This document shows, in pieces, positions 23,594 through 32,800 of a stretch of DNA of 34,268 nucleotides. Location of the stretch: the NCBI RefSeq assembly GCF_937892565.1, contig NZ_CALAHQ010000086.1, positions 1-34,268 on the forward strand, in the 5' to 3' direction. Position 1 is the first letter of the stretch. Every line of letters starts with the position of its first letter. This stretch comes from an uncultured Roseicyclus sp. (GTDB lineage: Bacteria; Pseudomonadota; Alphaproteobacteria; Rhodobacterales; Rhodobacteraceae). Under the pieces are notes generated by a model. It saw only the letters and a program-made list of their open reading frames with translations. It did not search any database and was not told the DNA's origin. The translations under genes were made by a program, and so were the position numbers.

Positions 23594-24790
23594 ATGACCG
23601 AGACCCGATCCGGGGCGGCGGACACCCCCCGCACGGCCCCTTCACCGATTGCGGATGTGACGGAAGCCCTTGGTGGCTTTCTGAGCGAAGTCAATCGGTT
23701 CCATGACGAGATGAAGACAAAATTTCAGAAGCAGGAAGAGCGTATTGCCATGCTGAACACCAAGACCATGACCTATTCCCGCCCGGCTTTGTCGGCGGAG
23801 ATCGACCACACTGCGCCCCACAAGAAGGCGCTGGCGAGCTATCTGCGCAATGGCGATGATGATGCGCTGCGCGGGTTGGAAGTTGAGCGCAAGGGGATGA
23901 ACACGGCGATGAATGCCGATGGCGGCTTTCTGGTCGATCCGCAAACCGCCGAGATGATCCAGTCTGTGCTGCGATCTTCGTCGAGCTTGCGGGCCGTTGC
24001 AAACATCGTGCAGGTCGATTCGAGCAGCTTCGACGTTTTGATCGATGCCTCGGATACCGGTGCAGGCTGGGCCGACGAGCTGGCAGACACCAGCGAGACG
24101 GCCGCCCCTCAGATCGAGCGCATCTCGATCTATTTGCATGAGTTGTCGGCCATGCCGAAAGCGTCGCAGCGCTTGTTGGACGATTCGGCGTTCGACGTCG
24201 AGGGCTGGCTTGCCGGGCGCATCGCAGACAAATTTGCCCGCGCCGAGGCTGACGCCTTTGTCAATGGCAACGGGTCTGGCCGGCCATCGGGCTTTCTGAG
24301 CGGGTTTGCGGTGTCGAATGCGTCATGGTCCTGGGGCACTTTGGGTTATGTCGCGACGGGCACAGCTGGAGATTTCGATGCCAGCAATCCCGCCGATGCC
24401 GTTGTCGATCTGGTCTATGCGCTGGGCGCTCAATACCGGGCAAACGGCACCTTTGTCATGAATTCCAAGACCGCAGGTGCGGTGCGCAAGATGAAGGATG
24501 CTGACGGGCGGTTCTTGTGGTCGGACGGGCTGGCGGCGGGGGAACCCGCACGGTTGATGGGGTATCGGGTCTTGATCGCAGAAGACATGCCCGACATCGC
24601 CGTCAATGCAACAGCCATCGCCTTTGGTGATTTCCGCGCCGGCTACACGATCGCTGAACGACCCGAATTGCGCGTGTTGCGAGACCCCTTCAGCGCCAAG
24701 CCCCATGTGCTTTTCTACGCCACCAAGCGGGTGGGCGGTGCAGTTTCGGATTTTGCGGCGATCAAGCTGTTGAAGTTCGGGCTGTCGTGA
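23594..24790 (+). CDS. GTA g5: major capsid protein (HK97 family)
   Basis: A 398-residue HK97-fold capsid protein. The N-terminal part to about residue 95 is charged and helical (scaffold-like delta domain, VTEALGGFLSEVNRFHDEMKTKFQKQEERIA split over residues 20-55) and is presumably removed by the g4 protease. The mature fold starts near MNADGGFLVDPQTAEMIQ and includes EISIYLHELSAMPKASQRLLDD-like and VNGNGSGRPSGFLSG motifs. I chose ATG 23594 because GAGG (23582-23585) is eight bases upstream; in-frame GTG 23585 and ATG 23588 overlap the ribosome site. A long structured gap separates it from g6. Confidence 0.93.
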   Translation: MTETRSGAADTPRTAPSPIADVTEALGGFLSEVNRFHDEMKTKFQKQEERIAMLNTKTMTYSRPALSAEIDHTAPHKKALASYLRNGDDDALRGLEVERKGMNTAMNADGGFLVDPQTAEMIQSVLRSSSSLRAVANIVQVDSSSFDVLIDASDTGAGWADELADTSETAAPQIERISIYLHELSAMPKASQRLLDDSAFDVEGWLAGRIADKFARAEADAFVNGNGSGRPSGFLSGFAVSNASWSWGTLGYVATGTAGDFDASNPADAVVDLVYALGAQYRANGTFVMNSKTAGAVRKMKDADGRFLWSDGLAAGEPARLMGYRVLIAEDMPDIAVNATAIAFGDFRAGYTIAERPELRVLRDPFSAKPHVLFYATKRVGGAVSDFAAIKLLKFGLS

Positions 24791-24791
24791 T

Positions 24792-24920
24792 CCGTCGATG
24801 AGCGGAGCGACGGAACCCCGCCCCTGATCCGAAATGGTCATGGGGCGGGCGGGACGGTGGGTCGTGCGCCATCCAGCTGCGCGTTTCTCCGCTCGAGCAG
24901 CGCGAACGGAACACCGTCCC
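24792..24920 (+). other. Structured intercistronic region between capsid and g6
   Basis: Three stem-loops occur in a row. The first is CCGTCG (24792-24797) with CGACGG (24808-24813). The second is CCCGCCCCTGA (24817-24827) with TCA (24838-24840) and GGGGCGGG (24842-24849), with one bulged T. The third is GGGACGGTG (24851-24859) with CACCGTCCC (24912-24920), perfect, enclosing a smaller GCTGC/GCAGC pair. No T-run follows, so this is more like an RNA-stabilising or partial-readthrough element than a plain terminator. No open frame of note lies in this 164-base gap. Confidence 0.65.
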
Positions 24921-24954
24921 AACCCTGACAGCAGGATTATCGGAGATTTCCCAC

Positions 24955-25542
24955 ATGATGATGGTTGAATTGACCGCTGTGCCCGGCGCGGCGTTGCCGG
25001 TTGCGGCGCTGGCGGAACATTTGCGGCTGGCGCGTGGGTTCAGCGATGATGGCAGTCAAGATGCCACGCTGGAGCGCTGTTTGCGCGCGGCCTGCGCGGC
25101 AATCGAGGCGCGGATTGGCAAGGCTCTTTTCGAACGCCGTTTTGCTTTGACCCTGTTGGCTTGGCAAAGCGCTGATGAGCATGTCTTGCCGCTGGCCCCG
25201 ATCAGACGGATCGATGTGGTGCGATTGATCACCCGCGCGGGGACGGAGTTGGTCGTCGAGGATGCCGGCTATCTTTTGCAGCCCGACAGGCATCGGCCCG
25301 TGCTGAAGGCTGCGGGCGTGCGGCTGCCTGTGCCGGCGCAGGGCGGATCGATCGAGGTGGAGTTTACCGCGGGTTACGCCAGTGATTGGGGCGGAATACC
25401 CGCCGATCTGCAGCAGGCGGTGATGATGCTGGCCGCAGAATACTGGGGGCAGGAAGCTGACGCCGAGCGCGGTGTGCCGTTTGCGGTGGCGGTTCTACTG
25501 GAGCCTCATCGCCCATTGCGATTGCGGGGGATGGGTCAATGA
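24955..25542 (+). CDS. GTA g6: head-tail connector protein
   Basis: A 195-residue protein of the phage gp6-like head-tail connector group, which adds the adaptor ring beneath the portal. An N-terminal helical part (ALAEHLRLARGFSDDGSQDATLERCLRAACAAIEARIGKAL) is followed by a beta-rich middle with LLAWQSADEHVLPLAPIRRID and VEFTAGYASDWGGIPADLQQAVMMLAAEYW. The last motif is typical of these adaptors. ATG codons at 24955, 24958 and 24961 are all possible; GGAG at 24942-24945 supports the first. It overlaps g7 by four bases. Confidence 0.88.
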   Translation: MMMVELTAVPGAALPVAALAEHLRLARGFSDDGSQDATLERCLRAACAAIEARIGKALFERRFALTLLAWQSADEHVLPLAPIRRIDVVRLITRAGTELVVEDAGYLLQPDRHRPVLKAAGVRLPVPAQGGSIEVEFTAGYASDWGGIPADLQQAVMMLAAEYWGQEADAERGVPFAVAVLLEPHRPLRLRGMGQ

Positions 25543-25868
25543 GGGCAGCGGATCTGAACCGGCGGCTGGTGCTGGAAGCGCCCGCGCGCATTGCAGATGG
25601 CGCGGGCGGTTTCACGGAAAGCTGGGTCGCACGGGGCCATATCTGGGCGGCTGTCCATGTGCGCGGCGCAGGCCGGGAGGTGGATCAGGCCGCGCGGTTG
25701 CAACTGTCGATCACGATGCGCGCGCTGCCCCAGGGCGCACAAGCGCGGCCCGATGCGCGGATGCGGTTTCGTGATGGTGCGCGCGTCTACCGGATTGAAG
25801 CGGTGCAGGAAAGCGATGCGACAGGCCGTTTTCTGACCTGTTTCGCGGTCGAGGAGGTGGGGCGATGA
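25539..25868 (+). CDS. GTA g7: head-tail adaptor (stopper-like)
   Basis: A 109-residue beta-barrel protein of the phage head-tail joining/adaptor family. It shows the characteristic ADLNRRLVLEAPARIADGAGGFTESWV start and the middle AAVHVRGAGRE, ending in RVYRIEAVQESDATGRFLTCFAVEE. It closes the head-tail interface after DNA packaging. ATGA overlaps at both ends tie it to g6 and g8, which suggests coupled translation in fixed ratio. Confidence 0.88.
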   Translation: MRAADLNRRLVLEAPARIADGAGGFTESWVARGHIWAAVHVRGAGREVDQAARLQLSITMRALPQGAQARPDARMRFRDGARVYRIEAVQESDATGRFLTCFAVEEVGR

Positions 25869-26272
25869 GCTATGGAATGGCGGTCGCGCTGCAATCGGCG
25901 GTTTTTGCGGCTTTGACAGCAAATCAACAGGTCATGACGCTGTCGGGTGGCGCGATCCACGATGCGCTGCCATCGGGTCCGGTGGCGCCGCTGTTGGTGG
26001 TGATCGGACCTGAACAGGTGCGCGATGCTTCGGACAAGACAGGCGCAGGGGCTGTGCACGATTTTTCGGTGACAGTGGTCAGTGCAGCGGCGGGGTTCTC
26101 TGGGGCCAAGGCGTTGGCGGCGGCGATCTCGGATGCTTTGAGCGGTGCCGATCTGGTCTTGTCACGCGGGCGATTGGTGGCGTTGGCGTTTGTGCGCGCC
26201 CGCGCGAGACGGGTCGATGGCGCACGGGAAATCGAGCTTTGGTTTCGGGCCCGATTGGATGAAGCGGCGTAA
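25865..26272 (+). CDS. GTA g8: tail terminator-like protein (DUF3168)
   Basis: A 135-residue protein of the DUF3168 group, which caps the upper end of phage tails and joins them to the head. Typical features are the starting helix (MAVALQSAVFAALTAN), the HDALPSGPVAPLLVVIGPEQVRDASDKTG block with the loop after it, HDFSVTVVSAAAGFSGAKALAAAISDAL, and a basic C-terminal strand RARRVDGAREIELWFRARL. The start overlaps the g7 stop by four bases. A 39-base gap precedes g9. Confidence 0.87.
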   Translation: MSYGMAVALQSAVFAALTANQQVMTLSGGAIHDALPSGPVAPLLVVIGPEQVRDASDKTGAGAVHDFSVTVVSAAAGFSGAKALAAAISDALSGADLVLSRGRLVALAFVRARARRVDGAREIELWFRARLDEAA

Positions 26273-26311
26273 ACGTCGGCAGGCAAAATTTTGATTTCAA
26301 TGGAGAATGAA

Positions 26312-26725
26312 ATGACAGCCCAAAGTGGGAAAGACCTGTTGGTAAAGGTCGATATGGATGGGAATGGCGTGTTTGAAACCTTGGCCGGGCTGCGTGCCAC
26401 CCGGTTGAGCTTTAATGCGGAACAGGTGGATGTGACGAGCTTGGAGTCGGCGGGTGGCTGGCGCGAGTTGCTGACAGGTGGCGGGGTGAAATCGGCGGCG
26501 ATTGCGGGTTCGGGCGTGTTCCGCGATGCGGCGACAGACGAACGCGCGCGGCAAATCTTTTTCGATGGCGCAACGCCGCGCTTCCAGGTGGTGATACCGG
26601 ATTTCGGGATCGTCGCGGGGCCGTTTCAGATCACTGGCATCGAATATGCGGGCAGCCATGACGGCGAGGCCACCTATGAGGTGTCGATGGCCTCGGCGGG
26701 GGCGCTGATCTTTACGGCGATCTGA
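26312..26725 (+). CDS. GTA g9: major tail (tube) protein
   Basis: A 137-residue protein of the phage major-tail-protein/TP901-1-like group. Hexamer rings of it stack into the tail tube. Recognisable parts are GKDLLVKVDMDGNGVFETLAGLRATRLSFNAEQVDVTSLESAGGWRELL, given here only as its sections KVDMDGNG and VDVTSLESAGGWREL (residues about 10-60), and GVFRDAATDERARQIFFDG. The start is ATG 26312, with GGAG at 26302-26305; ATG 26300 and TTG 26291 would add residues without a ribosome site. It is the most strongly needed tail product, and no hairpin separates it from g10 (3-base gap). Confidence 0.9.
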   Translation: MTAQSGKDLLVKVDMDGNGVFETLAGLRATRLSFNAEQVDVTSLESAGGWRELLTGGGVKSAAIAGSGVFRDAATDERARQIFFDGATPRFQVVIPDFGIVAGPFQITGIEYAGSHDGEATYEVSMASAGALIFTAI

Positions 26726-26728
26726 GCC

Positions 26729-27043
26729 ATGGCGAACCCTTGGGCGGGCGAAGTCGCGCTGGTCGTTGATGGCCAGCGCCATGTGGCGAAGCTGACGCTT
26801 GGGGCGTTGGCCGAGCTTGAAGCGCGACTGGAGGCCGATAGCCTGGCCGATCTGGTGGCGCGCTTCGAGGGCGAGGCGTTGCGTGCAGGCGACGTGTTGA
26901 TGTTGGTGTGTGCGGGTCTGCGGGGTGGGGGGTGGCGGGGTGATCTGGCCGATCTCTTGTCGGCCGAAATCGAAGGTGGGCCCCTGGAGGCCGCCCGCGT
27001 CGCTGCCCGGCTTTTGGTGTTGGCCTTTCAGGTACCGCGATGA
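26729..27043 (+). CDS. GTA g10: tail assembly chaperone-like protein
   Basis: A 104-residue 'gene transfer agent family protein'. The N-terminal beta-hairpin (NPWAGEVALVVDGQRHVAKLTLGALAELEARL) and helical remainder match the GTA TAC1-like family, which in phages binds the tape measure protein and guides tube assembly. It starts three bases after the g9 stop and overlaps g10.1 by four bases (ATGA). Unlike many phages, the second chaperone here is a separate, overlapping gene rather than a frameshift product. Confidence 0.85.
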   Translation: MANPWAGEVALVVDGQRHVAKLTLGALAELEARLEADSLADLVARFEGEALRAGDVLMLVCAGLRGGGWRGDLADLLSAEIEGGPLEAARVAARLLVLAFQVPR

Positions 27044-27261
27044 GCGATACAGGCTTTGACTGGCCCGCGGTGCTGCGCGCCGGATTGCAGGGGCTTGGGC
27101 TTGCGCCGGAGAATTTCTGGCGGCTCACGCCTGTCGAATTGTTGTTGATGCTGGGTGATGCGCCGGAGGCGGCGCCCTTGGGGCGCGCGCGGCTGGAGGC
27201 GCTGATCGCGCAATTTCCCGATGTGACGAACAAGGAGAGCGGCGATGGCCGGAATGGATGA
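27040..27261 (+). CDS. GTA g10.1: small tail assembly chaperone (rcc01693-type)
   Basis: A 73-residue protein of the 'rcc01693 family phage tail assembly chaperone' group. The motif FDWPAVLRAGLQGLGLAPENFWRLTPVELLLML is characteristic: a first helix, LGLAPxxFWxLTPxEL and a second helix. It probably works with g10 on the tape measure protein. It overlaps g10 by four bases and g11 by 17 bases, so all three are likely translated in a coupled way. Confidence 0.88.
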   Translation: MSDTGFDWPAVLRAGLQGLGLAPENFWRLTPVELLLMLGDAPEAAPLGRARLEALIAQFPDVTNKESGDGRNG

Positions 27262-27910
27262 CGGGCTGGACAGGCTCGAGGCGCAGATCATCGATCTGGA
27301 CTCGACGATGTCCGGGGCGGCCGGGATGACGGCTGCGTTTCAATCTGAGCTGCGCGGTATGCAAGAAAGCCTGGTCCATACCGGGCGGGAGGTTCAGGGC
27401 GTTAGCCGTGCGATCGGCGGCAGCCTGCGCCGTGCCTTTGATGGTGTCGTGTTTGACGGAATGCGCCTGTCCGATGCGTTGCGCGGTGTGGCCCAAAGCA
27501 TGATCGATGCAGCCTATAACAGCGCGATGCGTCCGGTCCAAAATGCGCTGGGATCGGCGCTTGCCAATAGCGTGAACGGCTTGGTGGGCGGGCTTTTGCC
27601 CTTTCAGAAGGGCGGCGCCATTTCGCAGGGCCGCGTCATGCCCTTTGCCCGGGGCGGGGTCGTGCAAGGGGCTACGGCGTTTCCGATGAGGGGTGGAATG
27701 GGATTGATGGGCGAGGCGGGCCCCGAGGCGATCATGCCGCTGCGGCGTGGCCCGGATGGACGCCTGGGCGTTGCGGCGGCCGCTGCAAGTGCCCCTGTGC
27801 AGGTGGTGATGAACATCACGACGCCCGATGTGCAGGGCTTTGCGCGCAGCCAGACCCAGATCGCGGCACAGATGGGCCGCGCGCTGGCGCGCGGTCAGCG
27901 CAACCGCTGA
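27245..27910 (+). CDS. GTA g11: short tail tape measure protein
   Basis: A 221-residue protein in the tape measure position. It is far shorter than in most siphophages, which fits the short GTA tail. The N-terminal helical part (residues about 1-60) is followed by a membrane-like/glycine-rich region SVNGLVGGLLPFQKGGAISQGRVMPFARGGVV, and then the typical tape-measure C-terminal motif GLMGEAGPEAIMPLRRGPDGRLGV. The start ATG 27245 lies inside g10.1 by 17 bases, with a GGAGAG ribosome site at about 27235. The C-terminal domain helps penetrate the recipient membrane in related particles (established for phages, inferred here). Confidence 0.9.
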   Translation: MAGMDDGLDRLEAQIIDLDSTMSGAAGMTAAFQSELRGMQESLVHTGREVQGVSRAIGGSLRRAFDGVVFDGMRLSDALRGVAQSMIDAAYNSAMRPVQNALGSALANSVNGLVGGLLPFQKGGAISQGRVMPFARGGVVQGATAFPMRGGMGLMGEAGPEAIMPLRRGPDGRLGVAAAAASAPVQVVMNITTPDVQGFARSQTQIAAQMGRALARGQRNR

Positions 27911-27922
27911 GGAGGCATAGCG

Positions 27923-28555
27923 ATGGGATTTCATGAGGTTCGGTTTCCGGCCAACTTGAGCTTTGGCTCGGTGGGCGGTCCTGAGCGGCGCACAGAGGTT
28001 GTGGCGCTGACCAATGGGCACGAAGAGCGCAACACGCCATGGGCGCAGTCGCGCCACCGCTATGACGCGGGAGTAAGCCTGCGGTCGTTGGACGATGTTG
28101 CGGTTCTGATCGCGTTTTTCGAGGCCCGGCGCGGCCAGCTCTACGGGTTTCGCTGGAAGGATTGGTCGGATTTCAAGAGTTGTGCGCCTTCGGGCCAGCC
28201 TGGATTTCGCGATCAGCGGATTGGACTGGCAGATGGCATCACGCGCGAGTTTCAGTTGAGCAAGACCTATGCCTCGGGGGGGCACAGCTATGTGCGGCCC
28301 ATCACAAAGCCGGTTGAGGGCACGGTTTTGCTGGGGGTTTCAAATGACGAGCAGGTGCTTGGCGTGGATTTCGAGCTGGAGCTCGATCGTGGGATCATTC
28401 GCTTTTCCGAGCCGCCCGATGCGGGCGAAGTGATCACGGCCGGCTTTGAATTCGACGTGCCGGTCCGGTTCGACACGGATGCGATCCAGACCAGCGTGGC
28501 AAGCTTTCAGGCCGGTGAAGTGCCCAATGTGCCAGTGCTGGAGATCCGGCTATGA
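27923..28555 (+). CDS. GTA g12: distal tail protein (DUF2460)
   Basis: A 210-residue protein of the DUF2460 (GTA g12) family, which forms the ring connecting tail tube and baseplate hub. The N-terminus FHEVRFPANLSFGSVGGPERRTEVV is diagnostic, as are ARRGQLYGFRWKDWSDFKS (residues about 70-90) and ITAGFEFDVPVRFDTDAI near the C-terminus. It starts 12 bases after g11 behind a GAGGAGG site and overlaps g13 by four bases. Secure. Confidence 0.93.
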   Translation: MGFHEVRFPANLSFGSVGGPERRTEVVALTNGHEERNTPWAQSRHRYDAGVSLRSLDDVAVLIAFFEARRGQLYGFRWKDWSDFKSCAPSGQPGFRDQRIGLADGITREFQLSKTYASGGHSYVRPITKPVEGTVLLGVSNDEQVLGVDFELELDRGIIRFSEPPDAGEVITAGFEFDVPVRFDTDAIQTSVASFQAGEVPNVPVLEIRL

Positions 28556-29436
28556 GCGGCGCCGCCGGTTTGGATACGCATCTGGCAACCGGTACGACCG
28601 GTGTGTGCAGATGCTGGCGGGTGACCCGCACGGATGGGATGCGTTTTGGCTTTACGGATCATGACCGGGCGCTGGCGTTTGACGGCGCCACGTTTCGCCC
28701 GGAAAGCGGGCTTTCGGCAGCGGCGCTGAGCCAGACAACTGGGCTATCTGTGGACAACACCGAAGCCGTCGGCGCGCTGAGCGACGATGCCATCACCGAA
28801 GCCGACATCGTGGCGGGTCGCTATGATGGCGCTGAGGTCGAAGCCTGGCTGGTGCAGTGGGAGGCGCCGGAGAACCGTGTGCTGCAGTTTCGTGGCAGTC
28901 TGGGTGAATTGACGCGCGCAGGCGGCGCATTCATCGCTGAACTGCGTGGGCTGTCGGAGCGGATGAACATGCCCACGGGCCGTGTCTATCAGCGCGGCTG
29001 TTCCGCAGTTCTGGGGGATGGGGCGTGTCGCGTTGACCTGACAAATCCGGGCTATGTCGTGGACGCCGAGGTCTTGGCTGTCGATTCAGCTCGGGTATTT
29101 TGGATCAAGCTTCCCGAGGCTTTTGAACCGCGCTGGTTCGAGAGGGGCACATGTCGGGTTCTGGACGGTGCGGCGGCGGGTCTGTCCGGGGCAATCAAGA
29201 TTGATCGGATCGACCGGGATTTGCGCCGAGTGGAATTGTGGGACGGGCTGCGCACGCCAATCGCCTTGGGGGATCGTTTGCGGCTGACGGCGGGCTGTGA
29301 CAAGCGGCTTGAGACCTGTCGGTTGAAGTTCGCCAATCTGCTGAACTTTCGGGGTTTTCCGGACCTGCCGGGCGACGATTGGCTGGTGGCCCATCCCACC
29401 CGCGTCTCGGCACGTGATGGGGGTAGCCGACGGTGA
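28552..29436 (+). CDS. GTA g13: baseplate hub protein (DUF2163)
   Basis: A 294-residue hub protein. Four cysteines are visible in conserved-looking contexts: C150 and C159 (GCSAVLGDGACRVDL) and C249 and C256 (CDKRLETCRLKFANL). Family knowledge: the equivalent R. capsulatus hub and phage lambda gpL bind an iron-sulfur cluster through such cysteines; I infer the same here. The DUF2163 signature MNMPTGRVYQRGCSA is present. Overlaps of four bases with g12 and with g14 show coupled translation. The role is to receive the tape measure and open the channel on contact with the recipient. Confidence 0.92.
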   Translation: MSGAAGLDTHLATGTTGVCRCWRVTRTDGMRFGFTDHDRALAFDGATFRPESGLSAAALSQTTGLSVDNTEAVGALSDDAITEADIVAGRYDGAEVEAWLVQWEAPENRVLQFRGSLGELTRAGGAFIAELRGLSERMNMPTGRVYQRGCSAVLGDGACRVDLTNPGYVVDAEVLAVDSARVFWIKLPEAFEPRWFERGTCRVLDGAAAGLSGAIKIDRIDRDLRRVELWDGLRTPIALGDRLRLTAGCDKRLETCRLKFANLLNFRGFPDLPGDDWLVAHPTRVSARDGGSRR

Positions 29437-29864
29437 CACGGGTCGTTTTTGCCGCCCGTGGCTGGCTGGGTACGCCATATGTGCATCAAGCCAGTTGCCG
29501 GGGTGTGGGGTGCGATTGTCTGGGGCTGCTGCGTGGGATCTGGCGCGAAGTTCTGGGTGCCGAACCTGAGCCAGTGCCGGGCTACACGGAAGATTGGTCC
29601 GAAACGTCGCGCGAAGAGCGGCTTTGGAACGCGGCGCGGCGACATCTTGTGGCCAAGCCCTTGTCAGCGGCTACGCCGGGCGATGTGCTTTTGTTTCGCA
29701 TGCGCGAAAGCGGGGTAGCCAAGCATCTGGGCCTACAGGCCGAGGTCGGTACGACCCCCAGTTTCATCCATGCCTACAGCGGGCATGGCGTGGTGGAAAG
29801 TGCGCTCACGCCCCCTTGGCGGCGGCGCATTGTGGCGCGTTTCGCGTTTCCGGAAAGGAAGTGA
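29433..29864 (+). CDS. GTA g14: NlpC/P60-type cell-wall peptidase
   Basis: A 143-residue papain-like peptidase that cleaves peptide stems of the recipient cell wall and so helps the tail cross the periplasm. The catalytic cysteine is C29 in GCDCLGLLRG. Histidines in the right region are H98 (AKHLGLQ) and H113 (FIHAYSG). The N-terminus ARGWLGTPYVHQ is typical. The start codon is GTG 29433, overlapping the g13 stop (GTGA); a later ATG would cut into the fold. It lies four bases before g15. Confidence 0.92.
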   Translation: MTRVVFAARGWLGTPYVHQASCRGVGCDCLGLLRGIWREVLGAEPEPVPGYTEDWSETSREERLWNAARRHLVAKPLSAATPGDVLLFRMRESGVAKHLGLQAEVGTTPSFIHAYSGHGVVESALTPPWRRRIVARFAFPERK

Positions 29865-29868
29865 CAGC

Positions 29869-32800
29869 ATGGCGACGATCCTTTTGTCGGCCGCAGGGGC
29901 GGCCTTGGGCGGCATGGCGTCGGGGACGGTTCTTGGGCTTTCTGGGGCTGTGGTGGGGCGTGCGGTGGGCGCCAGCCTGGGCCGAATGATCGACCAGCGG
30001 TTGATGGGCTCGGGCTCGGATCCGGTGGAGCGGGGGCGGGTTGACCGCTTTCGGATCACCGGAGCGGGCGAGGGTGCGCCGGTGGCGCAACTGTTTGGCC
30101 GCATGCGGCTGAGCGGGCAGGTGATCTGGGCCACGCATTTCGTGGAAAACACCACCACCAGCGGCGGGGGGCGCGGCAAGGGTGCGCCGCGCCAGCCCAT
30201 GACGACGAGCTATGCCTATTCGGTCAGTCTTGCTGTCGCGCTTTGCGCAGGCGAGATCCGGCGGGTGGGACGCATCTGGGCCGACGGGGTGGAGTTGGAT
30301 CAGACCAGTGTGGCGATGCGTCTCTATACCGGGACCGAAGACCAGATGCCCGATCCGTTGATCGAAGCGGTCGAGGGCGCAGGCGCGGTTCCGGCCTATC
30401 GCGGTATCGCCTATGTCGTATTCGAGGATCTGGATCTTGCCCCCTTTGGCAACCGAGTGCCGCAATTTGCTTTTGAGGTGGTGCGCGCTGCACAACCCGA
30501 ACGCGCCATGCTGCCTGCTGCCGCCGATCTTGTGCGGGCGGTGGCCTTGATGCCCGGCACTGGCGAATATGCGCTTTCGACGCGCCAGATCACCGTTCCC
30601 GATGCCTTGGGCAATCGACGGGCGGTGAATACCAATACGCCCAGCGGCGGAGCGGATTTCAGCATAGCCTTGGACCAAATGCGCGCGGCGCTGCCCAATG
30701 TTCAATCTGTCAGCCTGATCTACTCGTGGTTTGGTAATGATCTGCGTGCAGGCGAGTGCCGGGTTCAGCCCAAGGTTGAAGATGCGCAGGTCGATGGCAT
30801 CGAGATGGCGTGGCGCGCGGGCGGGATCGTTCGGTCGGAAGCGGAGGTCTTGGCGCGGATCGACGGCCGGCCTGTCTATGGCGGCACGCCTGCCGATGGA
30901 TCCGTGATCGAAGCAATTCAAGCCATTCGTGCGGGCGGCCAAGAGGTGATGCTCTATCCTTTTTTGCTGATGGAGATCTTGGCGGGCAATGGTCTTCCCG
31001 ATCCCTATGGTGGTTCAGAACAATCGCCATTGCCGTGGCGTGGACGGATCACTGGGGCGGTTGCGCCGGGCCGTTCGGGAAGCCCTGACGGCAGTGCCGC
31101 AAATGGCGCAGCTGTGGCCGCTTTTTTCGGTACGGTGCGCGCCCGTGATTTCACCATCAGCCCCGGTTCGGTGACTTATTCCGGGCCAACGCAATGGTCT
31201 TATTCGCGTTTCATCTTGCACGCAGCAGCGCTTTCGGCGGCGGCAGGTGGGGTCGATGCATTCTGTATCGGTTCGGAAATGCGCGGTCTGACACAGATGC
31301 GTGACGCGCAGGGATTTCCAGCGGTGGCCCATTTGCGGGCGCTGGCAGCCGAGGTGCGGCTGCTCTTGCCAGATGCAAAGTTGAGCTACGCCGCCGACTG
31401 GTCCGAGTATTTCGGCTACCAGCCGCAAGATGGCACGGGGGACGTGCACTTTCACCTTGACCCGCTGTGGGCCGATGACACCATCGATTTCATCGGTATC
31501 GACAATTACATGCCGCTCAGCGACTGGCGCGACGGTCTGGACCATGCCGATGCAGGTTGGGGCGAGATCCATGATCTTGATTACCTGCGTGCCAACATCG
31601 AGGGCGGAGAGGGATATGATTGGTTCTATCCCACAGCCGAGGCGCGCGCCGCGCAGCGCAGGGAATCCATCACCGATGGGCTTTTCGACGAACCATGGAC
31701 CTTTCGCTTCAAGGACCTGCGCGCGTGGTGGTCATCGCATCACCACGACCGCATCAATGGCCCAAGGGGTTGGGCCGTGCGCAATGGCGATCGCCCGCAT
31801 CTGTGGTCTACGTCCGGGGGGGCGGTTCTTGCGCCATTTCCCGGGCAGTTTGTCGATGGAAGGTTTTCGAACGCGGTGCTGGTCACCGATGTGACGGGCA
31901 ATTTCTTGTCGATGGCAGTATCCGATGATTTCATCCATCTGCAGAATGCGCCCTATAAGGTGCGGTTGTTCTATCGCGCGGGGACGGCCACCCATCTGAG
32001 ATTGACGCTGGATCATCGCAGTCCAGAGGTGCAGTGGATCTATGTGACCGGCGCGCCCGGAAACCTTCAGCCCTCGCTTGTGTCGGGGCATGTTGTGCAC
32101 GAAGTCGTTAATCTTCAACATCCAGACGGTACGTTCGAGTTCCGATGCGAGATCATCCCGCGCTCAACCGATGTTCAGGCAAACTTCGGCTTTGGTCCGG
32201 GAATGAATATTCCCGGCCAAACAGTCGTTTTTGTCGGTCTTGAGGTCACGGCGCGTGCATTGCACCAAACCCCATGGAGGCCGGGGTCTAAACCCATCCG
32301 CTTTACCGAGATCGGTTGTCCGGCGGTGGACAAGGGTACCAACGAGCCAAATAAGTTCTTTGACCCCAAAAGCTCGGAAAGCGCTTTGCCGCGCCATTCG
32401 AACGGACGGCGCGATGATCTGATACAGGCGCAGTATCTGCGCGCAATCATGTCTTACTGGAATGATCCCGCGATCAATCCCGTTTCCGATGTCTATGGTG
32501 AGCCGATGCTGGACATGAGCCATGCCCATGTCTGGGCATGGGACGCACGGCCCTGGCCGGCCTTTCCAAATGAAGTGGGACGATGGTCCGATGGCAACAA
32601 CTGGCGGTTGGGCCATTGGATCACCGGTCGCATTGAGGCCGCGCCGCTCGATCAGGTGGTGGCCGAACTGTGCGAGGCGGCGGGCGTAAAGGACTATGAC
32701 GTCTCGGCGCTGTTCGGTCTGGTGCGCGGTCATATCTCGGGCGAGACGGAAAGCGCGCGCGCGCGGCTTCAGGCCCTGATGTTGAGCCATGGATTTCAGG

